The notes under the pieces were generated by a model. That model saw only the letters and a list, made by a program, of their open reading frames with translations. It ran no database searches and was not told where the DNA came from. A stretch of DNA of 15,348 bases, taken from NCBI GenBank assembly GCA_003558335.1, contig PWMA01000036.1:1-15348 (forward strand), read 5' to 3'. The translations under genes were made by a program, and so were the position numbers. This DNA is from Candidatus Methanofastidiosia archaeon. GTDB taxonomy: Archaea; Methanobacteriota_B; Thermococci; Methanofastidiosales; Methanofastidiosaceae. Below are positions 1 to 7,986 of this stretch, in pieces (positions within the stretch are counted from its first letter, which is position 1; the number at the start of each line of letters is the position of its first letter).

Positions 1-599
1 AAAGAATAGATATTCATGGGATTCTTGTACAGCTGCCTTTACCAAAACATATTGATGCAAACAAGGTATTGGAAAAAATAGACCCATTAAAAGATGTGGA
101 TGGTTTTACACCAATAAATGTAGGTAGGATACTTCTTAACATATCAGATATATTTCCCTGCACTCCTAAAGGTGTAATTAAAATTTTAGATGAATATAAA
201 ATTCCTATAGAGGGTAAAGACGTTGCTATAATAAATAGAAGTAACATTGTCGGAAAGCCTTTGGCTGCTATGATTATAAACAGAGGAGGGACAGTTACTG
301 TTATTCACTCTAAAACAAAAAATTTGAAAGAAAAAACAAAGGATGCGGATATAATCATAGTGGGAGTTGGAAAAACAAATTTTTTAACTGAAGATATGGT
401 TAAGGAAGGGGCTGTTGTTATTGATGTTGGAATAACTCGTGAAAAGGATGGCATCAAAGGTGATGTAAAGTACGATGAGGTGAGTAAGAAAGCATCCTAC
501 ATAACACCTGTTCCTGGAGGGGTTGGTCCTATGACAAGAGCCATGCTCTTGGAAAACCTTATAATCTGTTTCTCAAAACAGAAAGACTGTGCCAGATGA
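1..599 (+). CDS. folD: Bifunctional methylenetetrahydrofolate dehydrogenase / methenyltetrahydrofolate cyclohydrolase, 5'-truncated by window edge
   Basis: FolD oxidises 5,10-methylene-THF to methenyl-THF with NAD(P) and hydrolyses that to 10-formyl-THF in the cytosol. The reading frame is already open at base 3, so the gene begins outside the window; about 199 codons of a usual 280-300 are present. Visible FolD signatures in order: GILVQLPLP (bases 24-50), whose Gln is part of the active site; DVDGF and NVGR; CTPKGVI; NRSNIVGKPLA, the Rossmann dinucleotide-binding turn; and TPVPGGVGPMT near the C terminus. The catalytic Lys of the N-terminal domain lies upstream and cannot be checked. The TTG at base 69 is internal to the conserved fold and is not the start. 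The 3' end overlaps folC by 11 bp, so the two genes are likely co-transcribed and translationally coupled. The identity is secure. Confidence 0.96.
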   Translation, partial: RIDIHGILVQLPLPKHIDANKVLEKIDPLKDVDGFTPINVGRILLNISDIFPCTPKGVIKILDEYKIPIEGKDVAIINRSNIVGKPLAAMIINRGGTVTVIHSKTKNLKEKTKDADIIIVGVGKTNFLTEDMVKEGAVVIDVGITREKDGIKGDVKYDEVSKKASYITPVPGGVGPMTRAMLLENLIICFSKQKDCAR

Positions 600-1893
600 T
601 TTTCTAGAGTCTTTGAAGCTTGTTGGATCTAAACCTGGACTTGAGAGATTAAACTCAAAACTCGGTCTTGAAAGAATAAGATTCCTGCTTGAAAAAAGTG
701 GAATAAACTGGGAAGATATTCCAGTAGCCCATATAGCAGGGACAAATGGCAAAGGTTCAGTTGTAAACTTTATTTCTAAAATCTTATCTGAGTCTAACTA
801 CAAAGTTGGCTCTTATGTATCACCACATTTAATTGATATATATGAAAGAATAAAGATTGGAGAAAAGAAAATATCTCCTATAGATTTTGATAGAATTCTT
901 TTAGAAATTAAAGGCTATTGCGAAGAAGCAAGACATGAAAAGAATATAGGAAGTCCAACGTTTTTTGAAGTTTTGACTGCTATTTCTATTATATATTTCG
1001 TTGAGCAAAAAGTTGATGCTATAGTTTCTGAAGTTGGATTGGGAGGAAGGCTAGATGCAACAAATATATTAACTGGAAAAAATATAGCAATTACGAATAT
1101 ATCTTTCGACCATCAGGAAATATTGGGTCAAAGCAAAGAAGCGATATTAATTGAAAAAGCAGGAATTATAAAAAAAGGATCAATAGTTTCATCTTGTATT
1201 GATTTAGAGTTGGCGCCTTTTCTTGAAGATATTTGTAAGAATAAAGGCGCTTCACTAAAATTGCTTGATAGAGATTTTAAAATAACTGAAAAGAAGATGG
1301 ATCTCAAAGGCTCTATTTTTGATTACAGCTCATCTGAAAATAATTTTAAAGATATTAAGATAAAATTGATTGGAAAGCACCAGATAGCAAATGCTGCTTG
1401 CGCAATTAGTATGGCAGAGTCTTTAAATTTAACGGAATTAGACATAAAAGAAGAATCTATAAGGAAAGGGCTTGAAAAATCATCATGGCCAGGTAGATTT
1501 CAGATACTGAAAAAAAATCCCACAGTCGTAGTAGATGTTGCTCATAACGTTTCTGGTGCAAGATCTCTTAAAGAAACTTATAACAGTTTATTTAAAAATT
1601 CAAAAACAGTTTTGCTTGTTGGAATTTCCATCGATAAGGATATTGATGGATTATTCAAAGAGTTCTCAAAAATATCAAAAAACATAGTATTGACCACCGT
1701 GCCACCTAGATGTTTGGGAATACAGAAACTTGAAGAAAAAGCAGAAAAATATTTTGAAAGCACAATATCATTAGAAGATCCCCTTGAGGCTTTTGATTTT
1801 TGTTTGGCAAACCTTAAAAAAGAAGATAATTTACTCATCACTGGATCCATCTATGTGGCAGGACATATCTTAAGGGAGCGTAAACTATTGTGA
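589..1893 (+). CDS. folC: Folylpolyglutamate synthase / dihydrofolate synthase family ligase
   Basis: An ATP-dependent Mur-ligase-family enzyme that adds glutamate to folates (and in some organisms to dihydropteroate), keeping the cofactor in the cell. The 434 aa match normal FolC length. Visible motifs: P-loop AGTNGKGS at residues 50-57; SYVSPHL and YERI around 78-92; SEVGLGGRLDATN at 147-159; the FDHQEILG Mg-binding region near 173, followed by an EKAGIIKKG segment; and DVAHN at 316-320 in the C-terminal domain. The start is GTG at 589, which puts the P-loop at the expected distance from the N terminus; no strong ribosome binding site is seen, consistent with coupling to the overlapping folD. 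The stop overlaps the MFS gene start by 4 bp. Whether it also has dihydrofolate synthase activity cannot be read from sequence; no other folate biosynthesis gene lies in the window. Confidence 0.95.
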   Translation: MPDDFLESLKLVGSKPGLERLNSKLGLERIRFLLEKSGINWEDIPVAHIAGTNGKGSVVNFISKILSESNYKVGSYVSPHLIDIYERIKIGEKKISPIDFDRILLEIKGYCEEARHEKNIGSPTFFEVLTAISIIYFVEQKVDAIVSEVGLGGRLDATNILTGKNIAITNISFDHQEILGQSKEAILIEKAGIIKKGSIVSSCIDLELAPFLEDICKNKGASLKLLDRDFKITEKKMDLKGSIFDYSSSENNFKDIKIKLIGKHQIANAACAISMAESLNLTELDIKEESIRKGLEKSSWPGRFQILKKNPTVVVDVAHNVSGARSLKETYNSLFKNSKTVLLVGISIDKDIDGLFKEFSKISKNIVLTTVPPRCLGIQKLEEKAEKYFESTISLEDPLEAFDFCLANLKKEDNLLITGSIYVAGHILRERKLL

Positions 1894-3011
1894 CTGTTGA
1901 AACAAGAAGATTGTTTTTTGGCTCAATTCTAGGATTTTACAAATCGTTTTTCCATGGATTTACAATGGTTCTTTTTAGTATATATTTTACCACTATAGGA
2001 ATAGAAGTTTTACCATATGCTATGTTATTTGTAATAGGTGATGGTGTTTCATTCTTTCTTAAACCTTTTGTGGGTTTATTATCTGATAGGATAGGTGAGA
2101 AATATTTACTCTTAATAGCTTTGTTATTATCTTCAACTTCTGCATTTCTCATGTCATTTACAGAAAATCTTTTGTATTTAGCTCTGCTTCAAGTGTCTGT
2201 TGCGGTATCCCTCGCTACCTTCTTAGCGGTGGTGATAATTTTTTCACTTAGGCCAATAACTCAAAAAACTGAAAAAAAAGTTAGTATTTTTGGAGGAGTT
2301 TCAGGATTAGGGTGGACGTTTGGACTTTTGCTTCCAGGAATATTTGTTGATTTTATAGGACTAAAAGAGACTTTTTACGTTTTGTTTTTTATTGGTTTAA
2401 CAATATCATTTACTTATTTAGGATTAATGAAGGAGTTTAAATTAGAATTAAGAGAAAAAAGTTATCCTTCTATTCAAACACTGAAAAAAGTATTGGATCC
2501 CTTGATATACAAAACTTTTGATATAGCAGTTTTTACAGCGTTTTTAATATTCTTTGTAAGGTATGCTATAGGCACTCTTGGAATGCCTGGAACTATAGTA
2601 TCCCTAATAGTTGCCTTTGAAACACTTATATTTGGTGTTTCTGAAATTCTGATAGGTCGTTATGCAAACGTTGAGAGGAAAAGATTTTGGGTTAAGTGGG
2701 GTGCTCTAATACATATTGTAGGTATTGGAATCTTGATTTTCTCAAACAGCATTCCCTTATTCTTCTTTTCATCGGCCCTGATAGGATTAGCAGGAGCTTT
2801 TATTGACGTGTGGTGTTATTCTAGATTATGTGAAACAGTAGAAGTTTCTAAAAGAGGAGTTTTATTTTCTACTTTTTCATTGAGTCATGATCTTGCAACA
2901 ATAACAGGTTCCGGACTTCCAGCTGTTGCGGCCTTTTTTGCAATAAATCCATTTGCCTCAATGATAATCTTTCCATCGATAATCTTTTTTTATTCTTTTA
3001 AACGAAACTAA
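1890..3011 (+). CDS. Major facilitator superfamily permease, substrate unknown
   Basis: A 373-aa, very hydrophobic protein with roughly 11-12 membrane segments spread over its length. Residues 62-71 (GLLSDRIGEK) match the MFS loop 2-3 signature G-x-L-[SA]-D-R-x-G-x-[KR]. The chain is somewhat short for an MFS transporter (usually about 400 aa), and the last helix ends almost at the stop. The start is GTG at 1890 within the GTGA overlap with folC, so translation is probably coupled. Placement inside a folD-folC run suggests a folate-related substrate or pathway intermediate, but this is inference from location only; I see no resemblance to the BT1 folate carrier family. The 3' end overlaps the 3' end of the minus-strand cyclo-ligase gene by 14 bp. 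Confidence 0.88.
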   Translation: MTVETRRLFFGSILGFYKSFFHGFTMVLFSIYFTTIGIEVLPYAMLFVIGDGVSFFLKPFVGLLSDRIGEKYLLLIALLLSSTSAFLMSFTENLLYLALLQVSVAVSLATFLAVVIIFSLRPITQKTEKKVSIFGGVSGLGWTFGLLLPGIFVDFIGLKETFYVLFFIGLTISFTYLGLMKEFKLELREKSYPSIQTLKKVLDPLIYKTFDIAVFTAFLIFFVRYAIGTLGMPGTIVSLIVAFETLIFGVSEILIGRYANVERKRFWVKWGALIHIVGIGILIFSNSIPLFFFSSALIGLAGAFIDVWCYSRLCETVEVSKRGVLFSTFSLSHDLATITGSGLPAVAAFFAINPFASMIIFPSIIFFYSFKRN

Positions 3012-3561
3012 TGACTCTATCTTCAGTAACAATTATGTCCATTTTTATATCATGTTTTTGAACTGGCAAACTGTCAAAAACTTGAAATTCATAAGATAGG
3101 CCAATCTTAGGGCCATCGCATTCTGATAGAAATCTATCAAAATACCCCCCGCCCCTTCCAATTCGTTCACCTTTTTCAGAAAAAGCAATTCCTGGGATGA
3201 AAAATAGTTCGATGTCCTTGGGATTTACTATTTTTGTATTTTCTTTAGGTTGCAAGATATTAAAGCATCCGACTTTAAGATCATCTAAACTTTGAACTTT
3301 TCTCATTTCTAGAAGACTATTATGTCTTATTACCAAAGGTACGCAAACAGTTTTTTTTAGATTTATAGATTGAGCAATAATATTAATTGTATCAACTTCT
3401 TCGTCCTTGGAAACGTAAGAAGAAATAGTTTCGGCCATTTTATATTCTCTAAGACTATATATATTATCCCTTATCTTTTGATCTGATGCCATTTTGTGAG
3501 ATATATCAAAATCAAACATTTTTTTCTTAACAGTGGTCCGTATTTCAGACTTTGAAAGCAT
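2998..3561 (-). CDS. 5-formyltetrahydrofolate cyclo-ligase (methenyl-THF synthetase)
   Basis: This enzyme uses ATP to convert 5-formyl-THF, a dead-end storage form, to 5,10-methenyl-THF, returning it to the one-carbon pool. The 187 aa are the normal length. Family hallmarks: an N-terminal K-x-x-[IL]-R segment (KSEIR, residues 4-8); a SYVSKDEEVDT stretch resembling the family's Y-x-S-x-x-x-E-V-x-T motif; the signature GRGGGYFDRFL near residue 140, which forms the ATP-binding loop; and a C-terminal LPVQKHDIKMDIIVTE, the conserved LP-x-x-x-H-D segment. It is tail-to-tail with the MFS gene and head-to-head with fhs. The TATA-like centre at 3584/3585 is about 24 bp ahead of the ATG, so the mRNA may be leaderless. 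The function complements fhs and folD on either side. The common bacterial name for the gene is ygfA/fau or mthfs; no symbol is assigned here. Confidence 0.94.
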   Translation of the reverse strand: MLSKSEIRTTVKKKMFDFDISHKMASDQKIRDNIYSLREYKMAETISSYVSKDEEVDTINIIAQSINLKKTVCVPLVIRHNSLLEMRKVQSLDDLKVGCFNILQPKENTKIVNPKDIELFFIPGIAFSEKGERIGRGGGYFDRFLSECDGPKIGLSYEFQVFDSLPVQKHDIKMDIIVTEDRVISFV

Positions 3562-3578
3562 AAACTAAATAACGAAAA

Positions 3579-3590
3579 CTTTTTAAAAAG
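3579..3590. promoter_or_regulatory. Palindromic TATA-like element between cyclo-ligase and fhs genes
   Basis: A perfect 12-bp palindrome (CTTTTT/AAAAAG) lies in the 63-bp gap between two divergent genes. Its centre is 24 bp from the cyclo-ligase ATG on the minus strand, which is the archaeal TATA-to-start distance and would make that mRNA leaderless. On the plus strand it would place a start near 3609-3611, about 15 nt ahead of the fhs ATG and just 5' of the GAGGT ribosome binding site at 3615-3619. One TBP site could therefore serve both directions. Spacing and sequence are seen; promoter activity is inferred. Confidence 0.55.
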
Positions 3591-3624
3591 ATTTACAATT
3601 GAATTTGAAATTAAGAGGTTAATT

Positions 3625-5289
3625 ATGGGAAATGACTTTGAGAGTAATAAAAATACTGATATTTGGCCAATAGAAAAAATAGCTGAAAAGGCAGGAATTG
3701 GAGAAAAATATTTAGAGCCTTATGGAAAATATAAAGCCAAAATAGATCTATCAATTCTAAACGAAACTAAAAATAATACCGATGGCCATTTAGTTTTAAT
3801 AACTGCTATGAATCCCACCCCTTATGGTGAAGGAAAAACTCTTACTGCTATAGGCTTGGGCCAGACATTATCTAGTCTTGGAAAAAGAACTATTGTAACA
3901 CTAAGAGAGCCATCAATGGGGCCAGTTTTTGGAGTAAAGGGAGGCGCGACAGGTGGAGGACTTTCCCAGGTTGTCCCTATGGAAGATATTAATTTGCATT
4001 TTACAGGGGATATGCACGCAGTTCAAGCTGCGCATAATCTTTTAGCAGCTATGCTTGACACACATATATTAAAAGGCAATGAACTGGATATTGACATTAA
4101 TAATATAGTTTGGCCTAGAGCTATTGATATGAACGATAGAGCATTAAGAAACATTGTAATTGGACTAGGGGGTTCTGGCAACGGCGTTCCTCGTGAGTCA
4201 AAATTTATCATTACTGCAGCATCTGAAATAATGTCAATAGTATGCCTTTCAAAGGACATAATAGATCTCAAAGAAAAACTATCTAAGATTACTATTGCAT
4301 TTGATAGAAAAGGCAATATTATTACTGCAGGAGATTTAAAAGTTGAAGGTGCGTTAACGGCTATATTAAAGGATGCCCTAAAACCAAATCTTGTTCAATC
4401 AATTGAACATACACCTGCTATTATTCATGGAGGGCCTTTTGCAAATATTTCAATTGGTACAAATTCAATAATTGCCACAAATATCGCTCTAAAACTTTCA
4501 GACTTTGTAATAGTTGAGGCTGGTTTTGGTGCAGATTTAGGGGCAGAAAAGTTCCTAAACATAGTTGCAAGAAAAGGCAACTACAATCCTTCGGCAGTTG
4601 TTTTGGTAGTTACATGTAAGGCAATAAAATACCATGGAGGGTTAAAAGATATATTTACTTACCAGGATGAGGAAGCCTTTAAAAAAGGTCTTTTGAATGT
4701 TGAAAAGCATATTGATAATCTTAAACTTTTTGAGATACCTGTTGTTGTATCAATTAATAAATTTGATTTTGATAGAGATCAAGAAATTGAAATGATAGTA
4801 TCACTTTGTAGGAAAAAAAATGTTCCCGTAACTTTATCCAAAATGTATTCAGAGGGAGGTAGAGGCGGTTTAGATCTTGCAGAAAAATTATTGGATTTAT
4901 CAAAAAAGAATAATAATTTTAAGCCTCTCTATGAACTAACAGATGATATAGAAAAAAAAGTGGAAACAGTTGCTAAAAAAATATATGGTGCAAAAAGTGT
5001 AGTATTTGAATCTAAACCTAAGAAAAAGATTGAGCTATACAAAAAATTAGGATATGGCAATCTTCCAGTATGCATAGCTAAAACTCAATTATCATTTTCT
5101 GACGATAAAAATCTGATTGGAGCGCCTCCACCATTTGATCTTGAGGTAACAGATGTTGAACTTGCAAGTGGAGCTGGATATATTGTTATAATTTGTGGCA
5201 ATATTAATTTGATGCCAGGGCTATCAAGTTCGCCTGCTGCAGTTAAAATGGACGTCGACGAGAAGGGAAATATAATAGGCCTATTTTAA
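3625..5289 (+). CDS. fhs: Formate--tetrahydrofolate ligase (10-formyl-THF synthetase)
   Basis: Catalyses formate + THF + ATP -> 10-formyl-THF + ADP + Pi, the entry of formate into THF one-carbon metabolism. The 554 aa equal the usual monofunctional length. Signatures: P-loop-like TPYGEGKT at residues 65-72; REPSMGPVFGVKGGATGGG followed by the strongly conserved HFTGDMHAVQAAHNLLAA region; GGSGNGVPRE; EAGFGADLGAEKF; and the C-terminal PGLSSSPAA. No key segment is missing. The ATG is preceded by GAGGT at 3615-3619 (5-nt spacing), a good match to archaeal 16S rRNA 3' ends. Together with folD and the cyclo-ligase beside it, this gives a complete formate-to-methylene-THF route. Such THF enzymes occur in only some archaea, because many use tetrahydromethanopterin. 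An oligo-T stretch follows the stop. Confidence 0.98.
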   Translation: MGNDFESNKNTDIWPIEKIAEKAGIGEKYLEPYGKYKAKIDLSILNETKNNTDGHLVLITAMNPTPYGEGKTLTAIGLGQTLSSLGKRTIVTLREPSMGPVFGVKGGATGGGLSQVVPMEDINLHFTGDMHAVQAAHNLLAAMLDTHILKGNELDIDINNIVWPRAIDMNDRALRNIVIGLGGSGNGVPRESKFIITAASEIMSIVCLSKDIIDLKEKLSKITIAFDRKGNIITAGDLKVEGALTAILKDALKPNLVQSIEHTPAIIHGGPFANISIGTNSIIATNIALKLSDFVIVEAGFGADLGAEKFLNIVARKGNYNPSAVVLVVTCKAIKYHGGLKDIFTYQDEEAFKKGLLNVEKHIDNLKLFEIPVVVSINKFDFDRDQEIEMIVSLCRKKNVPVTLSKMYSEGGRGGLDLAEKLLDLSKKNNNFKPLYELTDDIEKKVETVAKKIYGAKSVVFESKPKKKIELYKKLGYGNLPVCIAKTQLSFSDDKNLIGAPPPFDLEVTDVELASGAGYIVIICGNINLMPGLSSSPAAVKMDVDEKGNIIGLF

Positions 5290-5328
5290 ATTGTTATATT
5301 CTACGAAACAACATTAATTAGTATTATA

Positions 5329-5339
5329 TTTTTATTTTT
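5329..5339 (+). terminator. Oligo-T terminator candidate after fhs
   Basis: Two T5 runs separated by one A lie 40-50 bp past the fhs stop and just ahead of the palindrome. Archaeal RNA polymerase commonly stops on oligo-T without a hairpin, so this is a plausible end for the fhs transcript. No experimental-type signal beyond composition is visible. Confidence 0.4.
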
Positions 5340-5354
5340 GGCCTAATTAGGCCA
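5339..5354. promoter_or_regulatory. Perfect 16-bp palindrome, candidate operator of the glutamate synthase operon
   Basis: TGGCCTAA/TTAGGCCA is perfectly palindromic and stands out as GC-rich in an otherwise A/T-only spacer. It ends 2-3 bp before the TTTATA-like box at 5357-5363, covering the BRE position, so a bound dimer would block TFB/TBP. Glutamate synthase genes are nitrogen-regulated in many archaea, and methanogen NrpR recognises short GG-N-CC type inverted repeats in comparable positions; this site has a GGCC-N6-GGCC layout and is not the published NrpR consensus as I recall it. Alternatively the hairpin could assist termination of fhs. Confidence 0.5.
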
Positions 5355-5356
5355 TT

Positions 5357-5382
5357 ATTTTATAGAAATTAATATATATATA
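5357..5382 (+). promoter_or_regulatory. TATA-box region of the glutamate synthase operon
   Basis: Two overlapping TATA-like candidates are visible. TTTATA (about 5358-5363) would start transcription near 5386, giving a leader of about 15 nt that contains the AAGG at 5390-5393 ahead of the ATG. The alternating TATATATATA at 5373-5382 would start almost at the ATG itself. The first fits better with the ribosome binding site and with the adjacent palindrome as operator. Confidence 0.5.
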
Positions 5383-5400
5383 ATCCCTTAAGGTTTAATT

Positions 5401-6483
5401 ATGAACAAATTATGTAGAGAAAAAGATATTTCTGGCTGTTCCATATTTGGACTAATTAATACTGATGGAGAAAAAGTCAGTGGTAGAGTTATTACTGATG
5501 CCATCTCTGTCATGCACGATAGGTCCAATGGATTGGGAGGTGGATTTTCTGGTTATGGGATATATCCAGAGTACCCAGACGAATATGCTTTTCATTTATT
5601 TTTTGATTCAATCAAAGCAAAGGAAGAAACTGAAGATTTGATGAACAAAAATTTTCTGATTGAATATGATGAAAAGATTAGAACCGATAACTCTGTTAAT
5701 CTTCCGAATAAACCTTTATTATGGAGATACTTTCTAAAAAATAGAAATATTCTAACCAAAGAAGGTGAAAGAGAAGAAACATTTCGGGTTGTAATGGATA
5801 TCAATAATAATATTGACGGAGCCTATGTAATATCCAGTGGAAAAAATATGGGAGTGTTTAAGGGAGTAGGATTCCCTGAAGATATAAGCAAATTCTATAG
5901 ATTAGAGGAGTACAGCGGCTATACATGGACCGCCCATGGCCGATTCCCAACTAACACTCCTGGATGGTGGGGCGGTGCACATCCGTTTGGCCTGCTTGAT
6001 TGGACTATTGTCCACAATGGTGAGATATCTTCTTACGATGCAAATAGGAGATATCTTGAGATGTATGGATATAGATGCAATCTTGTAACTGATACCGAAG
6101 TTATAACTTATCTATTTGACTATTTAGTTAGAAAAAATAATCTTAGCCTTCCTCTAGCATCAAAGGTAATATCAAGCCCGATGTGGGAAGATATAGATAG
6201 GATGGACAAAAAAGAGAGAGAACTATTGAAAGCACTTAGAATTACTTATGGAGGAGCTTTACTTACAGGTCCTTTTTCAGTTATTTTAGGATTTGAAAAT
6301 GGGATAATGGGCCTTGGTGACAGATTAAAACTTCGGCCCTTTATTGTAGGGAAAAATGAAAATACAGTCTATATGTCAAGTGAAGAGTGCGCAATAAGAA
6401 AAATTTCCCCAGAGCTAGATTCTGTTTATAGGCCAAGAGGTGGAGAATTTACAATAGCTATGTTGGATGAGTGTTATGAGTAA
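5401..6483 (+). CDS. Archaeal-type glutamate synthase, class II glutaminase subunit
   Basis: An Ntn-type glutamine amidotransferase that hydrolyses glutamine and passes ammonia to the synthase subunit encoded next. It is 360 aa, corresponding to the N-terminal domain of bacterial GltB as a free polypeptide. The nucleophile is most likely Cys14 in GCSIFGLI, equivalent to the C-[GS]-[IV]-x-G start of class II amidotransferases; a 13-residue propeptide would have to be removed. Further hallmarks: HGRFPTNTPGWWGGAHPF, matching the R-x-x-T-N-T glutamine-binding segment; HNGEIS, with the Asn and Gly of the oxyanion hole; and TDTEVI. Residues between about 60 and 130 form an insert typical of the archaeal versions. 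The gene opens the operon after the palindrome and TATA region and overlaps the next gene by 17 bp. Cys5 is another cysteine but lacks the motif context. Confidence 0.92.
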   Translation: MNKLCREKDISGCSIFGLINTDGEKVSGRVITDAISVMHDRSNGLGGGFSGYGIYPEYPDEYAFHLFFDSIKAKEETEDLMNKNFLIEYDEKIRTDNSVNLPNKPLLWRYFLKNRNILTKEGEREETFRVVMDINNNIDGAYVISSGKNMGVFKGVGFPEDISKFYRLEEYSGYTWTAHGRFPTNTPGWWGGAHPFGLLDWTIVHNGEISSYDANRRYLEMYGYRCNLVTDTEVITYLFDYLVRKNNLSLPLASKVISSPMWEDIDRMDKKERELLKALRITYGGALLTGPFSVILGFENGIMGLGDRLKLRPFIVGKNENTVYMSSEECAIRKISPELDSVYRPRGGEFTIAMLDECYE

Positions 6484-7984
6484 AATTATTCCAGAATTCA
6501 TTGTAAAGAAAAATGAAGATAAATGTATCAACTGTAAAGTTTGTGTAAGACAGTGTTCAGAAGAAGTTTACAAGTACTTTGAAGATTTTGATTTAATTCG
6601 CATTTATGATGACAAATGTGTTGGCTGTCATAGGTGTGATTTGATGTGCCCAACAGATGCTTTGACTATAACAAAAAATAATTCACAATATAAAGAAAAT
6701 TCTCACTGGGATAACTATACTATAAAATCTATTAAAAAACAGGCTGAAACTGGAGGGATGATCCTTACAGGTAGCGGCAATGACAAACCTTATACTTCAT
6801 ATTGGGACAGAATTTTGCTTGACGCTTCTCAAGTTACAAATCCTGCCATAGATCCTATAAGAGAGCCAATGGAACTAAGGACTTATTTGGGAAAAAAATC
6901 TGATAAACTTAGTATCAAAGAGGAAAACGGAGAAATATTTCTTGAAACTGAATTGTCACCTCAATTAAAGATTGAGACTCCAATAATGTTTTCAGCGATG
7001 TCATATGGTTCGATAAGCCTAAACACTTGCGAATCTCTTGCTTCGGCAGCCTCTAAACTAGGAACATTTTACAATACTGGTGAAGGCGGTCTTCATAAAA
7101 AATTATACAAATACGGTAAAAATACAATAGGACAAGTAGCATCAGGCAGATTTGGTGTTCATACAGATTACTTGAATGCGTGTGCTGCAATTGAAATAAA
7201 AATAGGACAAGGGGCAAAGCCTGGAATTGGAGGTCATCTTCCTGGAGAAAAGGTAACAGTAGAGATATCTCAAACTAGAATGATGCCTCCAGGCACAGAC
7301 GCTATATCTCCAGCACCTCATCACGACATTTATTCAATTGAAGATCTAAAACAGCTAATCGCCCTAATAAAAGAGGCTACTGATTATGAAAAACCAGTTT
7401 TAGTTAAAATAGCTGCTGTTCATAATTCAGCTGCGATAGCTTCGGGAATTGCTAGAGCGGGTGCAGATGTTATAGTAATTGATGGATTTAGAGGAGGTAC
7501 AGGTGCAGCGCCCTCCGTTATAAGAGACAACACAGGTATACCTATAGAAGTTGCATTGGCAGTTATAGATCAGAGATTAAGAGATGAAAGTATAAGAAAC
7601 GATGTCTCGATAGTCGCAGCCGGTGGTATAAGATCAAGTGCAGATGCTGTTAAAGCCATTGCTTTGGGTGCAGATGCTGTATATATTGGTACCGCGGCCT
7701 TAGTTGCTATGGGTTGTACCTTGTGCCAAAAATGTTACAAAGGAAAATGTAACTGGGGACTTACAACCCAAGACCCAGTATTAACAAGAAGGCTTAATCC
7801 AGCAATAGGCTCTCAAAATCTAGTAAATCTTGTAAATAGTTGGAGCCTTGAAATAAAAGAAATTATAGGCAGTATGGGAATAAATGCAATAGAGGCTCTT
7901 AGGGGAAATAGGTATAGACTTAGAGGAATTGGCTTAAGTGATGTAGAGTCTGATATATTAGGAATTGAGCATGCGGGGATGTAA
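6467..7984 (+). CDS. Archaeal-type glutamate synthase, ferredoxin-fused FMN synthase subunit
   Basis: The catalytic core, joining ammonia to 2-oxoglutarate and reducing the imine to glutamate on FMN. Residues 20-30 (C20, C23, C26, C30) and 51-61 (C51, C54, C57, C61) are two 4Fe-4S motifs of an N-terminal ferredoxin domain. The TIM-barrel then shows GltB signatures: FSAMSYGSIS, NTGEGG, QVASGRFGV, KIGQGAKPGIGGHLPG, KIAAVHNSAAIASG and DGFRGGTGAAP. Near the end, C417-x5-C423-x4-C428 is the [3Fe-4S] ligand pattern of glutamate synthases; an extra C420 sits inside it. The 505-aa length fits archaeal homologues. Two ATGs are possible: 6467, or 6476 (within ATGAGTAA), the latter with GGATGA just upstream; both are in frame, and the 6476 form loses only three residues. 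The 3Fe-4S and ferredoxin clusters imply electron input from the partner subunits rather than from a GltD-type beta subunit. Confidence 0.95.
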   Translation: MSVMSKIIPEFIVKKNEDKCINCKVCVRQCSEEVYKYFEDFDLIRIYDDKCVGCHRCDLMCPTDALTITKNNSQYKENSHWDNYTIKSIKKQAETGGMILTGSGNDKPYTSYWDRILLDASQVTNPAIDPIREPMELRTYLGKKSDKLSIKEENGEIFLETELSPQLKIETPIMFSAMSYGSISLNTCESLASAASKLGTFYNTGEGGLHKKLYKYGKNTIGQVASGRFGVHTDYLNACAAIEIKIGQGAKPGIGGHLPGEKVTVEISQTRMMPPGTDAISPAPHHDIYSIEDLKQLIALIKEATDYEKPVLVKIAAVHNSAAIASGIARAGADVIVIDGFRGGTGAAPSVIRDNTGIPIEVALAVIDQRLRDESIRNDVSIVAAGGIRSSADAVKAIALGADAVYIGTAALVAMGCTLCQKCYKGKCNWGLTTQDPVLTRRLNPAIGSQNLVNLVNSWSLEIKEIIGSMGINAIEALRGNRYRLRGIGLSDVESDILGIEHAGM

Positions 7985-7986
7985 AA

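Noticed and set aside
69..599. TTG at 69 as the folD start
   Set aside because: Conserved FolD sequence (GILVQLPLP) is encoded in frame upstream of it, so the true start is outside the window.
5401..6483. Amidophosphoribosyltransferase or glucosamine-6-phosphate synthase
   Set aside because: The class II amidotransferase motifs are shared, but there is no phosphoribosyltransferase or sugar isomerase domain, and the next gene encodes the glutamate synthase FMN domain.
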